A stretch of DNA of 64,000 nt from positions 52,348,728 to 52,412,727 of the forward strand of contig CM055098.1 in assembly GCA_029204225.1 (NCBI GenBank). Direction: 5' to 3'. This document shows, piece after piece, positions 53,403 to 64,000 of this stretch (the first letter of the stretch is position 1; each line of letters starts with the position of its first letter). Origin of the DNA: Diphasiastrum complanatum. Taxonomy: Eukaryota; Streptophyta; Lycopodiopsida; Lycopodiales; Lycopodiaceae. The notes under the pieces are model-generated. The model was not told where the DNA came from. It saw only the letters and a program-made list of their open reading frames with translations, and searched no databases. A program made the position numbers and the translations under genes.

Positions 53403-53537
53403 AGCCTCCTTTCTCGAGTATTTGTGTCGTTAAGAGCAACAAGAAGTGGTCTTTTTTAGTAACCGCATTAAGGTTTTTGAGACCAACACATATACGAAGC
53501 TTGTCATTTTTCTTGGAAACTACCACGATGGGCGAGG
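53403..53537 (-). pseudogene. gypsy reverse transcriptase scrap
   Basis: Minus strand reads SPSPIVVVSKKNDKLRICVG, LKNLNAVTKKDHF: the conserved gypsy RT segment before the first catalytic Asp. About 45 codons, no flanking gypsy sequence. Confidence 0.72.
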
Positions 53538-56112
53538 GTGATTTACACAGCCAATGATGGTGAGTCTGCAATCAAAGGGATTGGCACAATTCCTATTTCT
53601 CTCTCTACAGTTAGGAATGTTCATTTGGAGGATGTCTTGTTTATTCTATCTATTACCAAGAATTTGCTTAGTGTGAGTCAAATGCTAATTAAAGGCCTCA
53701 AGGTTGAGTTTGATGGAGATGCTTGTATGATCAAAAGAAAGGATATCTTGATTGGAAAAGGTAAAAGGCAAAGAAAGTTGTTCAAACTAGATGCTTGTAT
53801 TATTTCTAACTAAGTTGGATGTGTTTCAAGAGAGCGAATACCTATTCAAGAGGTTTGGCATAAAAGTATGGGACACCTCAACTTCAAGTCATTGGAGGTA
53901 ATGGCTAGAAAGAAGGTTGTGATAGGTCTTCCAAGTTCCTTAAGTGGCATCAAACATGTTTGTGAGTCTTGTGCTTTGTCTAAGTCACCTAGACTACCTT
54001 ATACTAGATCTACATCTAAATATACAAAGCCTTTTCAACTTGTACATTCGGATATTCATGGATTTACTACAATTAGCAATAGTGGAGCTAAGATGTCCCT
54101 CGAATCTTTTCACCAAGGAGATCACAAAGAGAAAGATCCGAGCCTAGGAGGCTTACATATGGAGATAAAGGCAAGCAAGTGGAACTCAACTCCACTAATT
54201 GTGCTTATTTTGTTTCACATGAGGAGCCAAAGGATGTATATGATGCACTCAATTCAAAGGAATGGTTTCTAGCCATGAAGGAGGAATATGATGCTTTGAT
54301 TGCCAACAAGACATGGGAGCTTGTGGATCTTCCATCCAACAAGCACACCATTGGTTGCAAATGGGTTTTTTGAGTCAAATATAATCAAGATGGCACAATC
54401 AACAAGTACAAGACAAGGCTTTGTGCAAAGGGTTTTGCTCAAGTTTATGGACTTGATTATGAGGAGACTTTTGCTCCAGTTGCAAAGATGGTATCAATTA
54501 GAATCATAATTTCTATTGCATGTTTTTTCAAATGGCAAGTTTTTCAACTAGATGTCTCTAATGCATTTTTAAATGGATATCTAGAAGAAGAGATTTACAT
54601 GGATCAACCTATTGGATTCATCCAAAAAAAGAACAAAGTTTGCTTGCTCTTCAAAAGTCTATATGGACTAAAGCAAGCTCCAAGGTCATGGTATTCTCAA
54701 CTTAACACATGTTTTGATTCACTAGGATTTAATCTTAGTAACTATGATCCTTCCTTGTATGTCAAGTTTTATGATAAAGATATTGTCATCCTTCTTATTA
54801 TGTTGATGATATCATTCTAACAGGAAATTGTATCAATTAGAATCATAATTTCTATTGCATGTTTTTTCAAATGGCAAGTTTTTCAACTAGATGTCTCTAA
54901 TGCATTTTTAAATGGATATCTAGAAGAAGAGATTTACATGGATCAACCTATTGGATTCATCCAAAAAAAGAACAAAGTTTGCTTGCTCTTCAAAAGTCTA
55001 TATGGACTAAAGCAAGCTCCAAGGTCATGGTATTCTCAACTTAACACATGTTTTGATTCACTAGGATTTAATCTTAGTAACTATGATCCTTCCTTGTATG
55101 TCAAGTTTTATGATAAAGATATTGTCATCCTTCTTATTATGTTGATGATATCATTCTAACAGGAAATTGTATCAAGTTAGTTGAGGAAAGCAAAGTTGCA
55201 CTTGGAAAAGAATTCAAGATGCAAGATCTTGGAAAAATTCATTACATATTAGGATTAGAGATTGACTTTCATAATGAAAAAGCTTTTGTATGTCAATCCA
55301 AGTATGCTCTTTCAATGTTAAAAAAGTTCATTATGCTAGACTATAAGAGTATTAAAACTCCTATGGAGCAAATTCTAAAAGACCCTAACAAAGATAATGA
55401 AAGATCCTTTGTAGACATCACTCTTTTTAGGAGTCTTATAGACTCTTAATTTGGCTCACTATAACTAGGCCTGATTTAAGTTTTAGTATTCATAAGTTGA
55501 GCCAAGCTATGCAAAATCCTACTATTCATCATTGGAAAATGGCCAAAAGAGTACTTAGATACATATCTTCAACTTATGATTATAGTTTGTTATATAAAAG
55601 TGAAGATCTTTCTATAGTTGGCTATTCTGACTCGGATTTTGCAAGTGATAAAGCAGATCGGAAATCTACAAATGCATATGTCATATATCTTGGAGGAAAC
55701 TTGATATCTTGGCTTTCCAAAAAGCAAGATACTATATCACTCTCATCTTGTGAATCTGAGTATAAGGCACTCACTACTACAACAAAAGAAGTGCTTTGGA
55801 TCAAGAGGTTGCTAGTGGAGCTAAAGATAATCATAGAAGATGATCTACCTATGATCATGTGTGACAATATTTCAGCACAAGCTCTTGCCAACAATCCGAT
55901 ATTTTATGCAAGGAGCAAACACATCGAGGTTGCACATCTCTTCGTGAAAGAGAAGCTCATTGGAGGGTAAATCTACTTGGAGCACATCGACACATCATCT
56001 TGTATTGCAAATTTGCTCACCAAATCTTTGAGCATTTATTCCTTCATCAAGCATAGAGCCAAATCTTGGAATAATACCAAGATCCATGTTCAAGCCAACA
56101 TAGATTGTCTTC
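53538..56112 (+). pseudogene. copia B/L pol relic (protease tail to RNase H)
   Basis: Protease tail (IYTANDGESAIKGIGTIPIS), GAG-pre-integrase (EVWHKSMGHLNFKSLEVMA, CESCALSKSPRLPY), integrase start LVHSDIHGFTTISNSGAKM, then a deletion of the integrase core straight to the integrase-RT linker at about 54092. RT: GCKWVF, then a TGA (54371-54373) in the Arg codon of relatives, then EETFAPVAKMVSIR, DVSNAFLNGYLEEEIYMDQP, YGLKQAPRSWYSQL. One base is missing in YVDD at about 54799. A 339-base segment of RT is duplicated in tandem. RNase H follows with TAA stops at 55447-55449 and 55968-55970, ending near the polypurine tract at 56113. Confidence 0.87.
54491..55168 (+). repeat. 339-bp tandem duplication inside RT
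   Basis: Copies 54491-54829 and 54830-55168 look identical by eye, including the frameshift in the YVDD motif. The breakpoint bases gtatcaa occur at both ends of the original unit (atggtatcaatta and attgtatcaagtt). Confidence 0.92.
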
Positions 56113-56120
56113 AGGAGGAG

Positions 56121-56914
56121 TATTGAAAATGAAAAATCATCTATCTTGACTTTAGGCTTGCTACAAACTTTTTCTATGCAGGTATGTTGTTTGGAAATGT
56201 AAATGCCAAATTTGGCCTAGAAGGAACTCAAGCTATATGGGTTTCTCAAGTCTAGTTGGTAGTATACAACTTGCATATAGATTGTAGACTTAGAAATGTC
56301 ATTAATACGCTTGTAGAAACTCGTGGCATATCACATGCAGTTGTTGTAACTGATCCATAGTGACATGCAAGGCATGCACAAAGTGAAATGGACACGTGCA
56401 TGATGATTTGTACAATTCTAGATAGAAAAATGACACTTGGTAAAAGTAGGTAGAAATGCATGCATGAGATGTGAAAAATGTCATTTGGACTCTAGTTTTC
56501 ACTTTAGATGTGAATGAAAGGTGGATGGATGTGGTTCTACCTTGAGCTACCTCAAACTCCATAAATATGTGTAGCTATTCTCATAATCTTTGATGAAGAA
56601 CCAAGCTTTGAAGCTATTCCATGCCATTTTGGATCTACACCATCATCTGCTTGAATATCTCTCTCTCTCTTTCTCTCTCTAACTCATGTGGAGGCTTATA
56701 CTCATACACTAAATTCTTGTACTTTTGCTCTCTTGTAATCAAAGCTATCATTCTTTGATTCATAGCATGCCAGATTGTGGTTAAGCCATTAAATTCTGTA
56801 TTGGATCTTGCTATTCAATCTAGAATCAGTTTTTTGTGCTAATCATAAAGCTCAATAAGATCATTCACATTTGAGGATCATTCCCACACGTGTGAACTTG
56901 CTGAAAATTTTGTC
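56121..56914 (+). repeat. LTR L (3' LTR of the copia B/L relic), end approximate
   Basis: Follows the polypurine tract aggaggag and begins TATTGAAAATG, probably a mutated TGTTG start. The end is placed near ttttgtca because tandem repeats start there; CACACGTGTG at 56885-56894 lies about 20-30 bases before, as in other LTRs here. Confidence 0.6.
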
Positions 56915-57160
56915 AAAACCGAGTCCTCCTATTCATATCTCAAACAAGTCCTCCTGTCCCATTTGGACCGAGCCGAGCATTCAATCATGTCTGAACCGAG
57001 TCCTCATGTTCAGATCTCAACCTAGTCCTCCTGCCCCACCTGGATCGAGCCGAGCATTCAATCACATCTAAACTGAGTCCTCCTGTTTAGATATCAACTG
57101 AGTCCTCATGTTTAGATCTCAACCGAGTACTTGAGCCACACCTCGACTCAGCTGATTCCA
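56915..57160 (+). repeat. 77-bp tandem repeat (about three units)
   Basis: Units beginning accgagtcctc at 56918, accgagtcctc at 56995 and actgagtcctc at 57072. Each contains ccgagccgagcattcaatca or a diverged form; decays after 57120. Short acidic or proline frames across it are artefacts. Confidence 0.85.
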
Positions 57161-57496
57161 TCAGTCCAAACTTGACCCAGCCGAGTTCATTAGTCCAAAC
57201 TCGCATGATAGTTAGGTTGCTTAGCTAAGATGGTAAATGATAAATATCTCAACTTGAATGCAATATTATCACCATTGTGGTATGTCGAAGATATACATAT
57301 CTCGTCACAATGTCACACATAATCTTGATACTAGATAAGCCCTTAATCTATATGCCTACAATGGTAACTTTTTTTAATTGCAAATGTGAGGTAGGAGAGA
57401 TGTCACTTAAATGGATAATGATGGACATACAAAATTATTTTCTGAGATGACAATGTTTGCTTCGTAGAAAAGCATCAAGAGGATGGGTAGAAGAGC
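57161..57496. other. no feature recognised
   Basis: Unique AT-rich sequence left of the truncated D LTR. Confidence 0.5.
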
Positions 57497-57846
57497 TAAA
57501 TTTGACTTCCTTCTTGAAGTTAGGTGGATTTCCAGCATGTAATAAGGAAGTTAACTCACTCTCCTTGACCTAAAATGAAACCCTAGTCTATTTCCTAGAG
57601 TTATGCTTGGTAGGTAGCTAGTTGGTCAAATTTTTACCTTAAACTTAGGTGTAGGTCCTATAAAGTAGGGATGACCACCAAATAGACATGACCAACTCTC
57701 TTGACTTGACTTAACCTACATTAGGATGGGTTTCCCATGTGGCATCATGGCCTCACATGTGTGGGACCCACTTGTGTACACAATTTACACTATTCTACAT
57801 GGTTTTTGATCAAGCTAGATTTGCCAATTTTTGGCAATTCTTCACA
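57497..57846 (-). repeat. truncated 3' LTR of copia D
   Basis: Matches 61362-61710. The inner terminus (TGTGAAGAATTGCC on the minus strand) is intact; the outer about 350 bases are missing, so no TSD can be checked. Confidence 0.87.
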
Positions 57847-58112
57847 CTCCTCAAATTTAGCTTGATCTATTTACAACTCTCTTGATAGATCAATGAAATC
57901 TTTTAGAAGTGTCTAAAAAATCCAGCTACAAAGAAGGAACTTTTGAGACTCCAATTGAGAATGATGTCCATGAAGGATCTTTCACCACCTCTTAGAGGCT
58001 CCCTTACAAGATGTTCCATAAATGTGTCTATATACATGTAGCACACTTCAAAACTAAACATCATGCCAAGCCATGGATTTCAAGGCATTTTGTGCACTTG
58101 AAGATACATCAA

Positions 58113-58502
58113 TTAAAATATTAAGTGCATAAATAATGTGCCAAAGACAACTTGCCTTGCTTGATCCATATGATTGAGCCTTGATGGCTCTATCTTGATA
58201 CTCAAGATTCTTCTTGGAGTCCTCGGGTCTTGAGCTTGCTCCTCCACTTGACTTGACTCCAAAACATCAATGAATTGAACAATGTGTTGCTCCAAAGGTG
58301 CTTCTTCAAGTTTACAAATCTTCCACTCTTGAAAGATCACATTTCCACCATTGACAAATTCTTTGGTTGAAAACAAGTAGATTCTACAATCTCTACTTGA
58401 AGAGCAAAACACTATCATTATTCCTATCATTGAAATAGGATAATCTTTGGTCCTTACATTGGAATGATCATGCTCAAAGCATGTGGACCCAAAGATTTCC
58501 AA
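58113..58502 (-). pseudogene. copia D polyprotein, C-terminal part in shifted frame
   Basis: 129 codons: EIFGSTCFEHDHSNVRTKDY, CRIYLFSTKEFVNGGNVIFQ, EDQAQ-like EEQAQDPRTPRRILSIKIEP and LNHMDQARQVVFG. The order matches copia integrase C-terminus and integrase-RT linker. One base pair difference near 58130 again shifts the last residues compared with the sister copy. Confidence 0.82.
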
Positions 58503-58515
58503 TACAAATGATGTT

Positions 58516-60234
58516 TCATCTTTTTATGACACTATTCAAACTATTACAAAAATAGTTATCCAATGAAATTGCTTTATCAACAACAAATGTAGATTTCAAA
58601 GCATCCCATTTCATTGTCTTGTCATACAAAGTAATAAACACCATGAATCTTAAAGGTAAGAAACAAGTCACCTCATGTCTACTAATACTTTCCAAAAAGT
58701 ATTCAAAGATAGTAGACTCTCCAATGCTCACCACCCTTGCAAGATGCACACTTGAATGGACAATTTGCATGCAATTTGATGACTTGGACATTGTCATTAA
58801 GGACTCCCTTGGAACTCTCATGCTTTGAGGATGATCCTCAAGGTCTTCCTCCTTTTGATGCTCCTCCTCAATGCAAGCAAAATCACACTTTGCCAAGATC
58901 TCCTCTTGAGTGATCTCCTCCTTTGCCAAGCTCATTCTTTCAAAAGAAACACTAGCTTCCAACTTAAACAATCTTCCATGTTTAAATCCCTTTGCAATGC
59001 AAACATCATTCTTCAAGATGAAGCAAACACCATGCTTAAAGTGGACATCCAAACCACTTTCTAAGAGTAGACCAACACTAAGCATATTCTTGGTGATTGA
59101 TGGTACATAAAGGACATTTTCTAGATCCATGCATTTTGAGGTTTCTAGATACAAAGAGATGGTGCCAACACCATCTATCCTACACTCTTCATCATTTGCA
59201 GTAAAGACAAACTTTTTAGCATCATTGAAAGAGTGTAAGGTTGAGAAAAAGTCCTTTTCACAAGACATGTGGGAGCTAGCCCCACTGTCGATCCACCAAT
59301 TGTCTCTTGAATTGCTATTGCTTGTTGGTGAGGATGTAGATGTCATCAAGAATACATCTACTTCATCCTCCTCCTCCTCCTTTGCAAGGTTTCCTTGTTT
59401 GTCCTCCTCCACTTGTGCTCTTAGCCTCTTGTAGCATTCAGATGCATAATGCCCCTTCTTTCCACAAAAGAAGCATTTTTGCTTTGACTTGTCCTTTGAG
59501 CTTGATGCATCATCCTCTTCTTTGGCCTCCTTTGGATGCTTCTTCTTTCCATTGGTCTTCTTTTTGCCCTTGAATGAGAAATTGGCTTTCTCATCACCAT
59601 CCTGCAATGACAAGGAACTCATCCTAGATTTTGCATGGAGCATCCTACACTCTTCAGCCACTAATACACTGTGAAGTTTTTCTATAGTTGGCAAAGTGTC
59701 TTGGATGGCAAAACTTTGGACCAAATTTGCAAAGTCATCTCCTAGACCATTAAGGACAATTTGTACAAGCTCTCCATCATGAATCTTCTCTCCAATGGAA
59801 GCCAACTCCCTATTTAGAGACTTGATTTTGAGTACATAATCTTGTGCACTCTCCTCACTTCTCCTCATGCTTTGCAAAATTTGATTTCTAAGCATAAGAA
59901 CTCTAGAAGTGTTGCTAGACTCATAGATTGATTTTAAAGACTCCCAAGCCTCTTTAGCATTAGTACAAGCTGATACTTCTCTCAACAAATCATTGCTCAC
60001 ATTCATCTTCACACAATGAAGTGCAAGCCTAGATCTCTTCTTGTATCTAGCTAACTCCTGTGCACCTAGAGGTTCATCTTCATCTTCAATCAAGAACTCA
60101 TAAAGGTCTTGGAGCACCAAGAGTGACTCCATTCTAACCTTCCAAATAGCATAATTTGTAGAATTCAACCTCTCACTAGTTTCTAGAAGGTATGCTCCAG
60201 CAGATCCCATCTTACTAGTGACTTCTACAAACAA
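58516..60234 (-). CDS. copia D gag-protease-integrase-derived polyprotein, first part
   Basis: 572 codons. The gag N-terminus is complete: MFVEVTSKMGSAGAYLLETS; the more likely start is the second Met (MGSAGAY). UBN2 gag, Lys/Glu-rich linker, knuckle CFFCGKKGHYASEC near residue 255, protease WWIDSGASSHM with the expected DSGA near residue 318. After LYVPSITKNMLSVGLLLESG the integrase-derived part has HSSVHLARVVSIGE, where the first catalytic Asp (HSDVH) is Ser, and FEYFLESISRHEV in place of FIDDYSR. The frame breaks at about 58510 by one extra T relative to the 704-codon sister copy, then continues at 58502. Confidence 0.85.
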   Translation of the reverse strand: MFVEVTSKMGSAGAYLLETSERLNSTNYAIWKVRMESLLVLQDLYEFLIEDEDEPLGAQELARYKKRSRLALHCVKMNVSNDLLREVSACTNAKEAWESLKSIYESSNTSRVLMLRNQILQSMRRSEESAQDYVLKIKSLNRELASIGEKIHDGELVQIVLNGLGDDFANLVQSFAIQDTLPTIEKLHSVLVAEECRMLHAKSRMSSLSLQDGDEKANFSFKGKKKTNGKKKHPKEAKEEDDASSSKDKSKQKCFFCGKKGHYASECYKRLRAQVEEDKQGNLAKEEEEDEVDVFLMTSTSSPTSNSNSRDNWWIDSGASSHMSCEKDFFSTLHSFNDAKKFVFTANDEECRIDGVGTISLYLETSKCMDLENVLYVPSITKNMLSVGLLLESGLDVHFKHGVCFILKNDVCIAKGFKHGRLFKLEASVSFERMSLAKEEITQEEILAKCDFACIEEEHQKEEDLEDHPQSMRVPRESLMTMSKSSNCMQIVHSSVHLARVVSIGESTIFEYFLESISRHEVTCFLPLRFMVFITLYDKTMKWDALKSTFVVDKAISLDNYFCNSLNSVIKR

Positions 60235-60997
60235 GAAATAGATTTGATTGACTTAAACTCACAAAGGTCTCACATTTGCAGTGTTTAACTCAAATTTGAT
60301 TTCTAATCCAACAAATGGACTTATAATCATAGTTCTATCACTCCCTCACAAAGCTGGAATGAAGATAAGATGAAGTGAAAACTACTTTCAAACAAATCTT
60401 GCCAAGAAATGGATTTGATTGTCTCTAGAAACTCACTAAGGTCTCTCTCTTGTAGTTTTTCACTCAAATTAGATTTCTAATCAAATGGACTTATAATCTC
60501 AGTTCTGGCACTCCCTCACAAAGTTGGAATGAAGATAAGATGATGGGAAATCTACTTAAATCAAATCTTGCCAATTTTGGCTATTTTTGGACAAAAAAAT
60601 GGCTTAATCTCTTTCTTACTTCTTGGTGTACTTTCAAGACCTGTTTTTAACCTTAATAGGACTTGATCTCAGCCTAGATTAATTAGATTCCATGAAACAA
60701 ATTCAAATCTAATCAATGGCAAATAATCTTGGTAGATTATCCTAGGATCTCCACCAAAAATTACACCAACAGCTCACAAATTGAATTTTTTTGGATCAAA
60801 TGAATACCATGCATTAAATGTAGGTTCAAATGTGCCCACACATGTGGACAGTACGGAGTTGGACCCCTACCAAGTTTGGGATCAAATCTTCTCACCAAAA
60901 TCAAGATTCTAGCTTGCCCTCTCAATACTAGCTTTTAGCACCAAAACTTGCTAAAAATGGATTTGCATTAGATCAATGGCTTATGCTCTTGTACTTG
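60235..60997 (-). other. leader of copia D with internal duplication
   Basis: Blocks gatttgattg...ctcacaaagctggaatgaagataagatga (about 60241-60365) and a diverged copy (about 60412-60542) repeat at about 175 bases spacing. No coding sequence. Confidence 0.75.
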
Positions 60998-61009
60998 GCT
61001 CTGATATCA
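60998..61009 (-). promoter_or_regulatory. primer binding site of copia D
   Basis: Reverse complement tgatatcagagc, one mismatch from tggtatcagagc. Confidence 0.8.
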
Positions 61010-61710
61010 TGTGAAAGTACTGTACTTTAGGACCATAAATGGATCTACAAAAGATCCACAAGAGTTATTGGATGCTTGCTTAACAATCTATCAAAAAACT
61101 AGACACAAAAAAGTTGATCTAGATTGGCAATTTGACAAACAACAAGCATTAACAATCAAAAGCATTGATAAAAATTAAAAATTGAGCCCACACGTGTGTA
61201 CTACAGGCTGTAGTACGGCCTTCAACCTGAGAAACAAGTAGAAATTGATTTGGTTTCATTTGGATCACAAAAACTCAATGTACATAGTGAACTAGCTTGA
61301 GATTGCCAATGAGCTCCAAAAATTTTCTTTCTTCTCACTATGGAGAGAGGGAATACATAGCAAATTCGACTTCCTTCTTGAAGTTAGGTGGATTTCCAGC
61401 ATGTAATAAGGAATTTAACTCACTCTCCTTGACCTAAAATGAAACCCTAGTCTATTTCCTAGAGTTATGCTTGGTAGGTAGCTAGTTGGTCAAATTTTCA
61501 CCTTAAACTTAGGTGTAGGTCCTATAAAGTAGGGATGACCACCAAATAGACATGACCAACTCTCTTGACTTGACCTAAATTACATTAGGATGGGTTTCCC
61601 ATGTGGCATCATGGCCTCACATGTGTGGGACCCACTTGTGTACACAATTTACACTATTCTACATGGTTTTTGATCAAGCTAGATTTGCCAATTTTTGGCA
61701 ATTCTTCACA
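61010..61710 (-). repeat. 5' LTR of copia D
   Basis: 701 bases, minus strand TGTGAAGAATTGCC...CAGTACTTTCACA. Contains CACACGTGTG at 61189-61198. Its first 12 bases equal the start of the family-A LTR. Confidence 0.87.
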
Positions 61711-61927
61711 CAGACAAGATAGATATAAGCATGGAAAGCCTCGACATTGCTAAAATGACCACCTAGTACTAGCAAGCCCATCAGTTCTTGACCCAAATCG
61801 AGTTCCAGATCTCTGTTCTATTTGGCTATTAGAGTCTCTTTGTCTTACGTATAGCTTATGCCTCTTGCAACCCAACAGACAAGTCTTTTCGGTTCATCAC
61901 ACCTCCAAACAGGAGCCATTTTTACAA

Positions 61928-61929
<2 letters not shown>

Positions 61930-61975
<46 letters not shown>
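61930..61975. repeat. CT microsatellite
   Basis: Uninterrupted (CT)n of about 46 bases. Confidence 0.97.
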
Positions 61976-63070
61976 GCTGACATCCATACCTTTAACTTCC
62001 CTCAAGGACCGAATGCAGTCACGAGAACATTACAGAAGATTTAATTCATTGCTTACTTTGAGTATATCAATCATTTCATGGAAAAGTGGAAGAACAAGGA
62101 TGGATATCAAGTCGAGGCAATCAATGACAAGCCTCTAGCATGTGCTAATCTGACCAAGTACACACAACGCTACAAGTCCAAGATTCTCAGAATACCGATG
62201 TCCCTATTTCACGTGATGGCAGATTCACGACTGCATGGACAGAACTTGTATGCCTAGGCCCAGTTTGGGAACAAGCAGCCCTCCACCTTACTGGGCTACC
62301 TTGTGACGAACCTTACACTGCAACAGGTGAGCAACAGACAGAAGATGTGAGAAATGATACAGCTAGTTGATAAAGCTTGGAACATCAAAAGTCCAAACAT
62401 TCAGGTTGCAGAAAAAGAGCCCTATCTCCACAAGCACCACCACCAAAGAGGACAAACACAAAACATACATTGGAATACTGAAGCAAATTTGAGAGGTATA
62501 CCGATGCTCACATTGGTATTTACAACAGGATACGGCTCTTGCAGTTCTTCTACTCAACATGACAATGACACAACCAAGTCCCAACTTCCAGAAACACATC
62601 AAATGAGGGCAAGAAACAAGATGAAGGCCAAGAGGCCTTCTCCAGATGGCACGGAGATGGATGAGATAGAATCAAACAGTGACAAACTCCAAAGAAATCC
62701 ACGGTCCATGAGACAAGCCACACAATCTCAACAAACATCCTCTGTCTCGACGGATTCACAAGCTGAAAGCTCCACATCAGACTTAGCTTCCAAACAATAT
62801 TTGCCACCACATAATGGAGCAGATGGTGCTAATGGAGCAGACGGAGCAGACGGAACTGATGATGCTACTACATCAATAGCTGCAGCCACAACCATAGATT
62901 AACAAGTTGCTCAGACAAATTATGTGACTCCGATCCTAGTTAACATGCCAACGGCACCAGTTTTGGGAGGGGAGGGAGATGGGAATACCATTCCCAAGGA
63001 AATAGTAGTAGGCCCAACAAGAGCAGGCCCAACATGTCCATATCATCACAGACACATTCTCATACCTTGA
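61976..63070 (+). pseudogene. unidentified ORF relic with stop codons in one frame
   Basis: A single plus frame reads about 365 codons with stops at 62042 (TAA), 62255 (TAG), 62348 (TGA) and 62900 (TAA) but no frameshift. N-terminal part: FIAYFEYINHFMEKWKNKDG and LTKYTQRYKSKILRIPMSLF. The centre is polar and Gln/Ser/Asp-rich, with a GADGANGADGADGTDD repeat. The C-terminal part is Pro/Gly-rich. The layout (helical N-terminus, disordered acidic tail) would fit a gag-like or plant-mobile-domain protein, but no diagnostic motif was found. Confidence 0.4.
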
Positions 63071-64000
63071 TGTTATGAACCTGATTGAGATAGAAGACGA
63101 CGTTGATGATGAAAAGGCAGATCAGTTGGGGAGAAGTCACAAATCCCACCAGCTAACATCACCACATCCACCCAACCGATTGACCCATCCATCACTCCCG
63201 CATCCACCACCACCACTAATATCATTCCTCCATTCTCACCATTACCACCCTCACGTTCCTATCAATCATTATTCTTTGGACTAGTGCCACCTCATCACAC
63301 CCCTGACAGATACCCAAGTCTTTCTAACCCTGAACAGCTCTCAAAGACAACCAAGCGTTCCATGATAAGCCTATCCAAGACCAGCTACCACGTACACTGG
63401 TTGGTGAGCCAACAAAAGGAATTGAAAAACAAGGTCAAACAACAAGACCAAACCATAGCAGAGCAGCAAAAACAGACCAAAGAAAACGAAATGTCCCTCC
63501 AATGAAACCCGAGGATATCCAGATCCAGGCCCCTCAAGCCTTGACAATAAGGATGGAAAAATATATCAGGCTGATTCAAGAGAGGGAGTAGACAAGAAGA
63601 ACTTTGAATATGTTGCGGCAAAACAAGCGAAGGTCATTCTCGAGTCTCGGTGTGCAAGGCCCAAGCGAGAATTTCTGATTAGAAGCCCAGGGACAATGAC
63701 GAAGATAACGGAACAACCGAATATGACGAACACACTCACCAATTGGTGGGCGACAGCTCGGGATCGGATGACAAAGATCGAAGCTGTCTCTGGGAGTCTA
63801 TAAAACTTCATATTTTTTTGCATTTGATTTCTCCCAAACATTCATCCCCACATATCTCGTTCCCCCACATCACCCTCTCATCCCCCTCTAAGTCGACTTC
63901 AAAGACCGCACCAAGGGCCTCCCGAGATGTACAAAGCCCGACGAGATGAGTTCATAAAACACCGGATCAAACTCCACTTGACCTTCCTAAAACTAACATT
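63071..64000 (+). pseudogene. unidentified decayed coding region, runs to window end
   Basis: Several plus-strand scraps in different frames: an acidic start (EIEDDVDDEKADQLG) with a Pro/His-rich tail (63075-63284), a coiled-coil-like LKNKVKQQDQTIAEQQKQTK (63410-63480), an Arg-rich RRTLNMLRQNKRRSF (about 63590-63640) and MYKARRDEFIKHRIKLHLTF at the right edge. They may continue the relic to the left. No family recognised. Confidence 0.35.

Larger units (their letters stand above)
57497..61710 (-). mobile_element. copia D-right: non-autonomous element with gag and protease but no RT
   Basis: Minus strand: 5' LTR 61010-61710, PBS (60998-61009, one mismatch), leader with a 175-base imperfect tandem duplication, gag-protease-integrase-derived ORF (60234-58516, continuing 58502-58113), a stub of RT connection sequence (GERSFMDII at about 57965), polypurine tract and a 3' LTR truncated at its outer part (57497-57846). 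LTRs differ by about 6 of 350 bases compared by eye. No RT, RNase H or integrase catalytic segment is present. A second copy is at 20033-22431. Confidence 0.87.

Overview
This window is a transposable-element graveyard from a plant nuclear genome. I see no host protein-coding gene, rRNA, tRNA or CRISPR array that I can support. The evidence is LTR retrotransposon proteins on nearly every kilobase with 5-bp target-site duplications, initiator-Met-tRNA-type primer binding sites, GA/CT/AT microsatellites, and a BED/DUF659 hAT-like transposase relic with a GT-AG intron. The mix of several copia families, some with LTRs only about 1% diverged, and long AT-rich intergenic tracts suggests a large-genome seed plant, possibly a gymnosperm. 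That organism guess is inference.

Layout. 1-3753: minus-strand chimera of two copia families (A1 and B), ending in a truncated family-A LTR. 4515-8218: plus-strand copia A2 with both target-site duplications (cagat) but lacking RT, RNase H and most of its 3' LTR. 8219-9700: LTR end, PBS and leader of a related copia (E). 9773-10325: LTR relic F. 10515-13130: minus-strand gag-like relic with three zinc knuckles and an unidentified upstream ORF. 13131-14917: AT-rich, nothing recognised. 14926-15912: LTR relic G and a copia fragment. 15917-18770: decayed non-chromoviral Ty3/gypsy. 18780-20040: LTR/PBS-like segment and copia H integrase/RT with a dead active site.

20033-26083: an array on the minus strand of copia D gag (RT-less), then LTR C1, then a deletion derivative of copia C, then LTR C2. 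26084-27563: RNase H and LTR of a family-A copia. 27564-31460: copia fragments around an unidentified decayed ORF region. 31461-38450: AT-rich, no supported gene. 38455-38900: GC-rich island. 40066-41810: copia relic M interrupted by a 546-bp solo LTR with perfect target duplications. 41830-43471: small fragments and tandem repeats. 43472-50860: a young, complete copia C insertion (TSD cccca) carrying two gag genes and a rearranged pol. 50861-53145: microsatellites, a CpG-rich motif cluster and the hAT-like relic. 53146-56914: copia and gypsy fragments with a 339-bp tandem duplication in RT. 57497-61710: a second copia D element, non-autonomous but carrying gag and protease. 61976-63990: decayed ORFs I could not identify.

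How the parts relate: families A, B, C, D, E and L are copia relatives with UBN2-type gag, a CCHC knuckle, a D-S-G protease motif and tggtatcagagc primer sites. Several copies share the same inactivating mutation (a TGA in A1 and A2; an extra A in RNase H of both C elements), which fits non-autonomous copies mobilised in trans. D elements keep gag and protease but have lost the integrase catalytic residues and RT. A 10-bp palindrome, CACACGTGTG, recurs in LTRs or leaders of at least four of these families.
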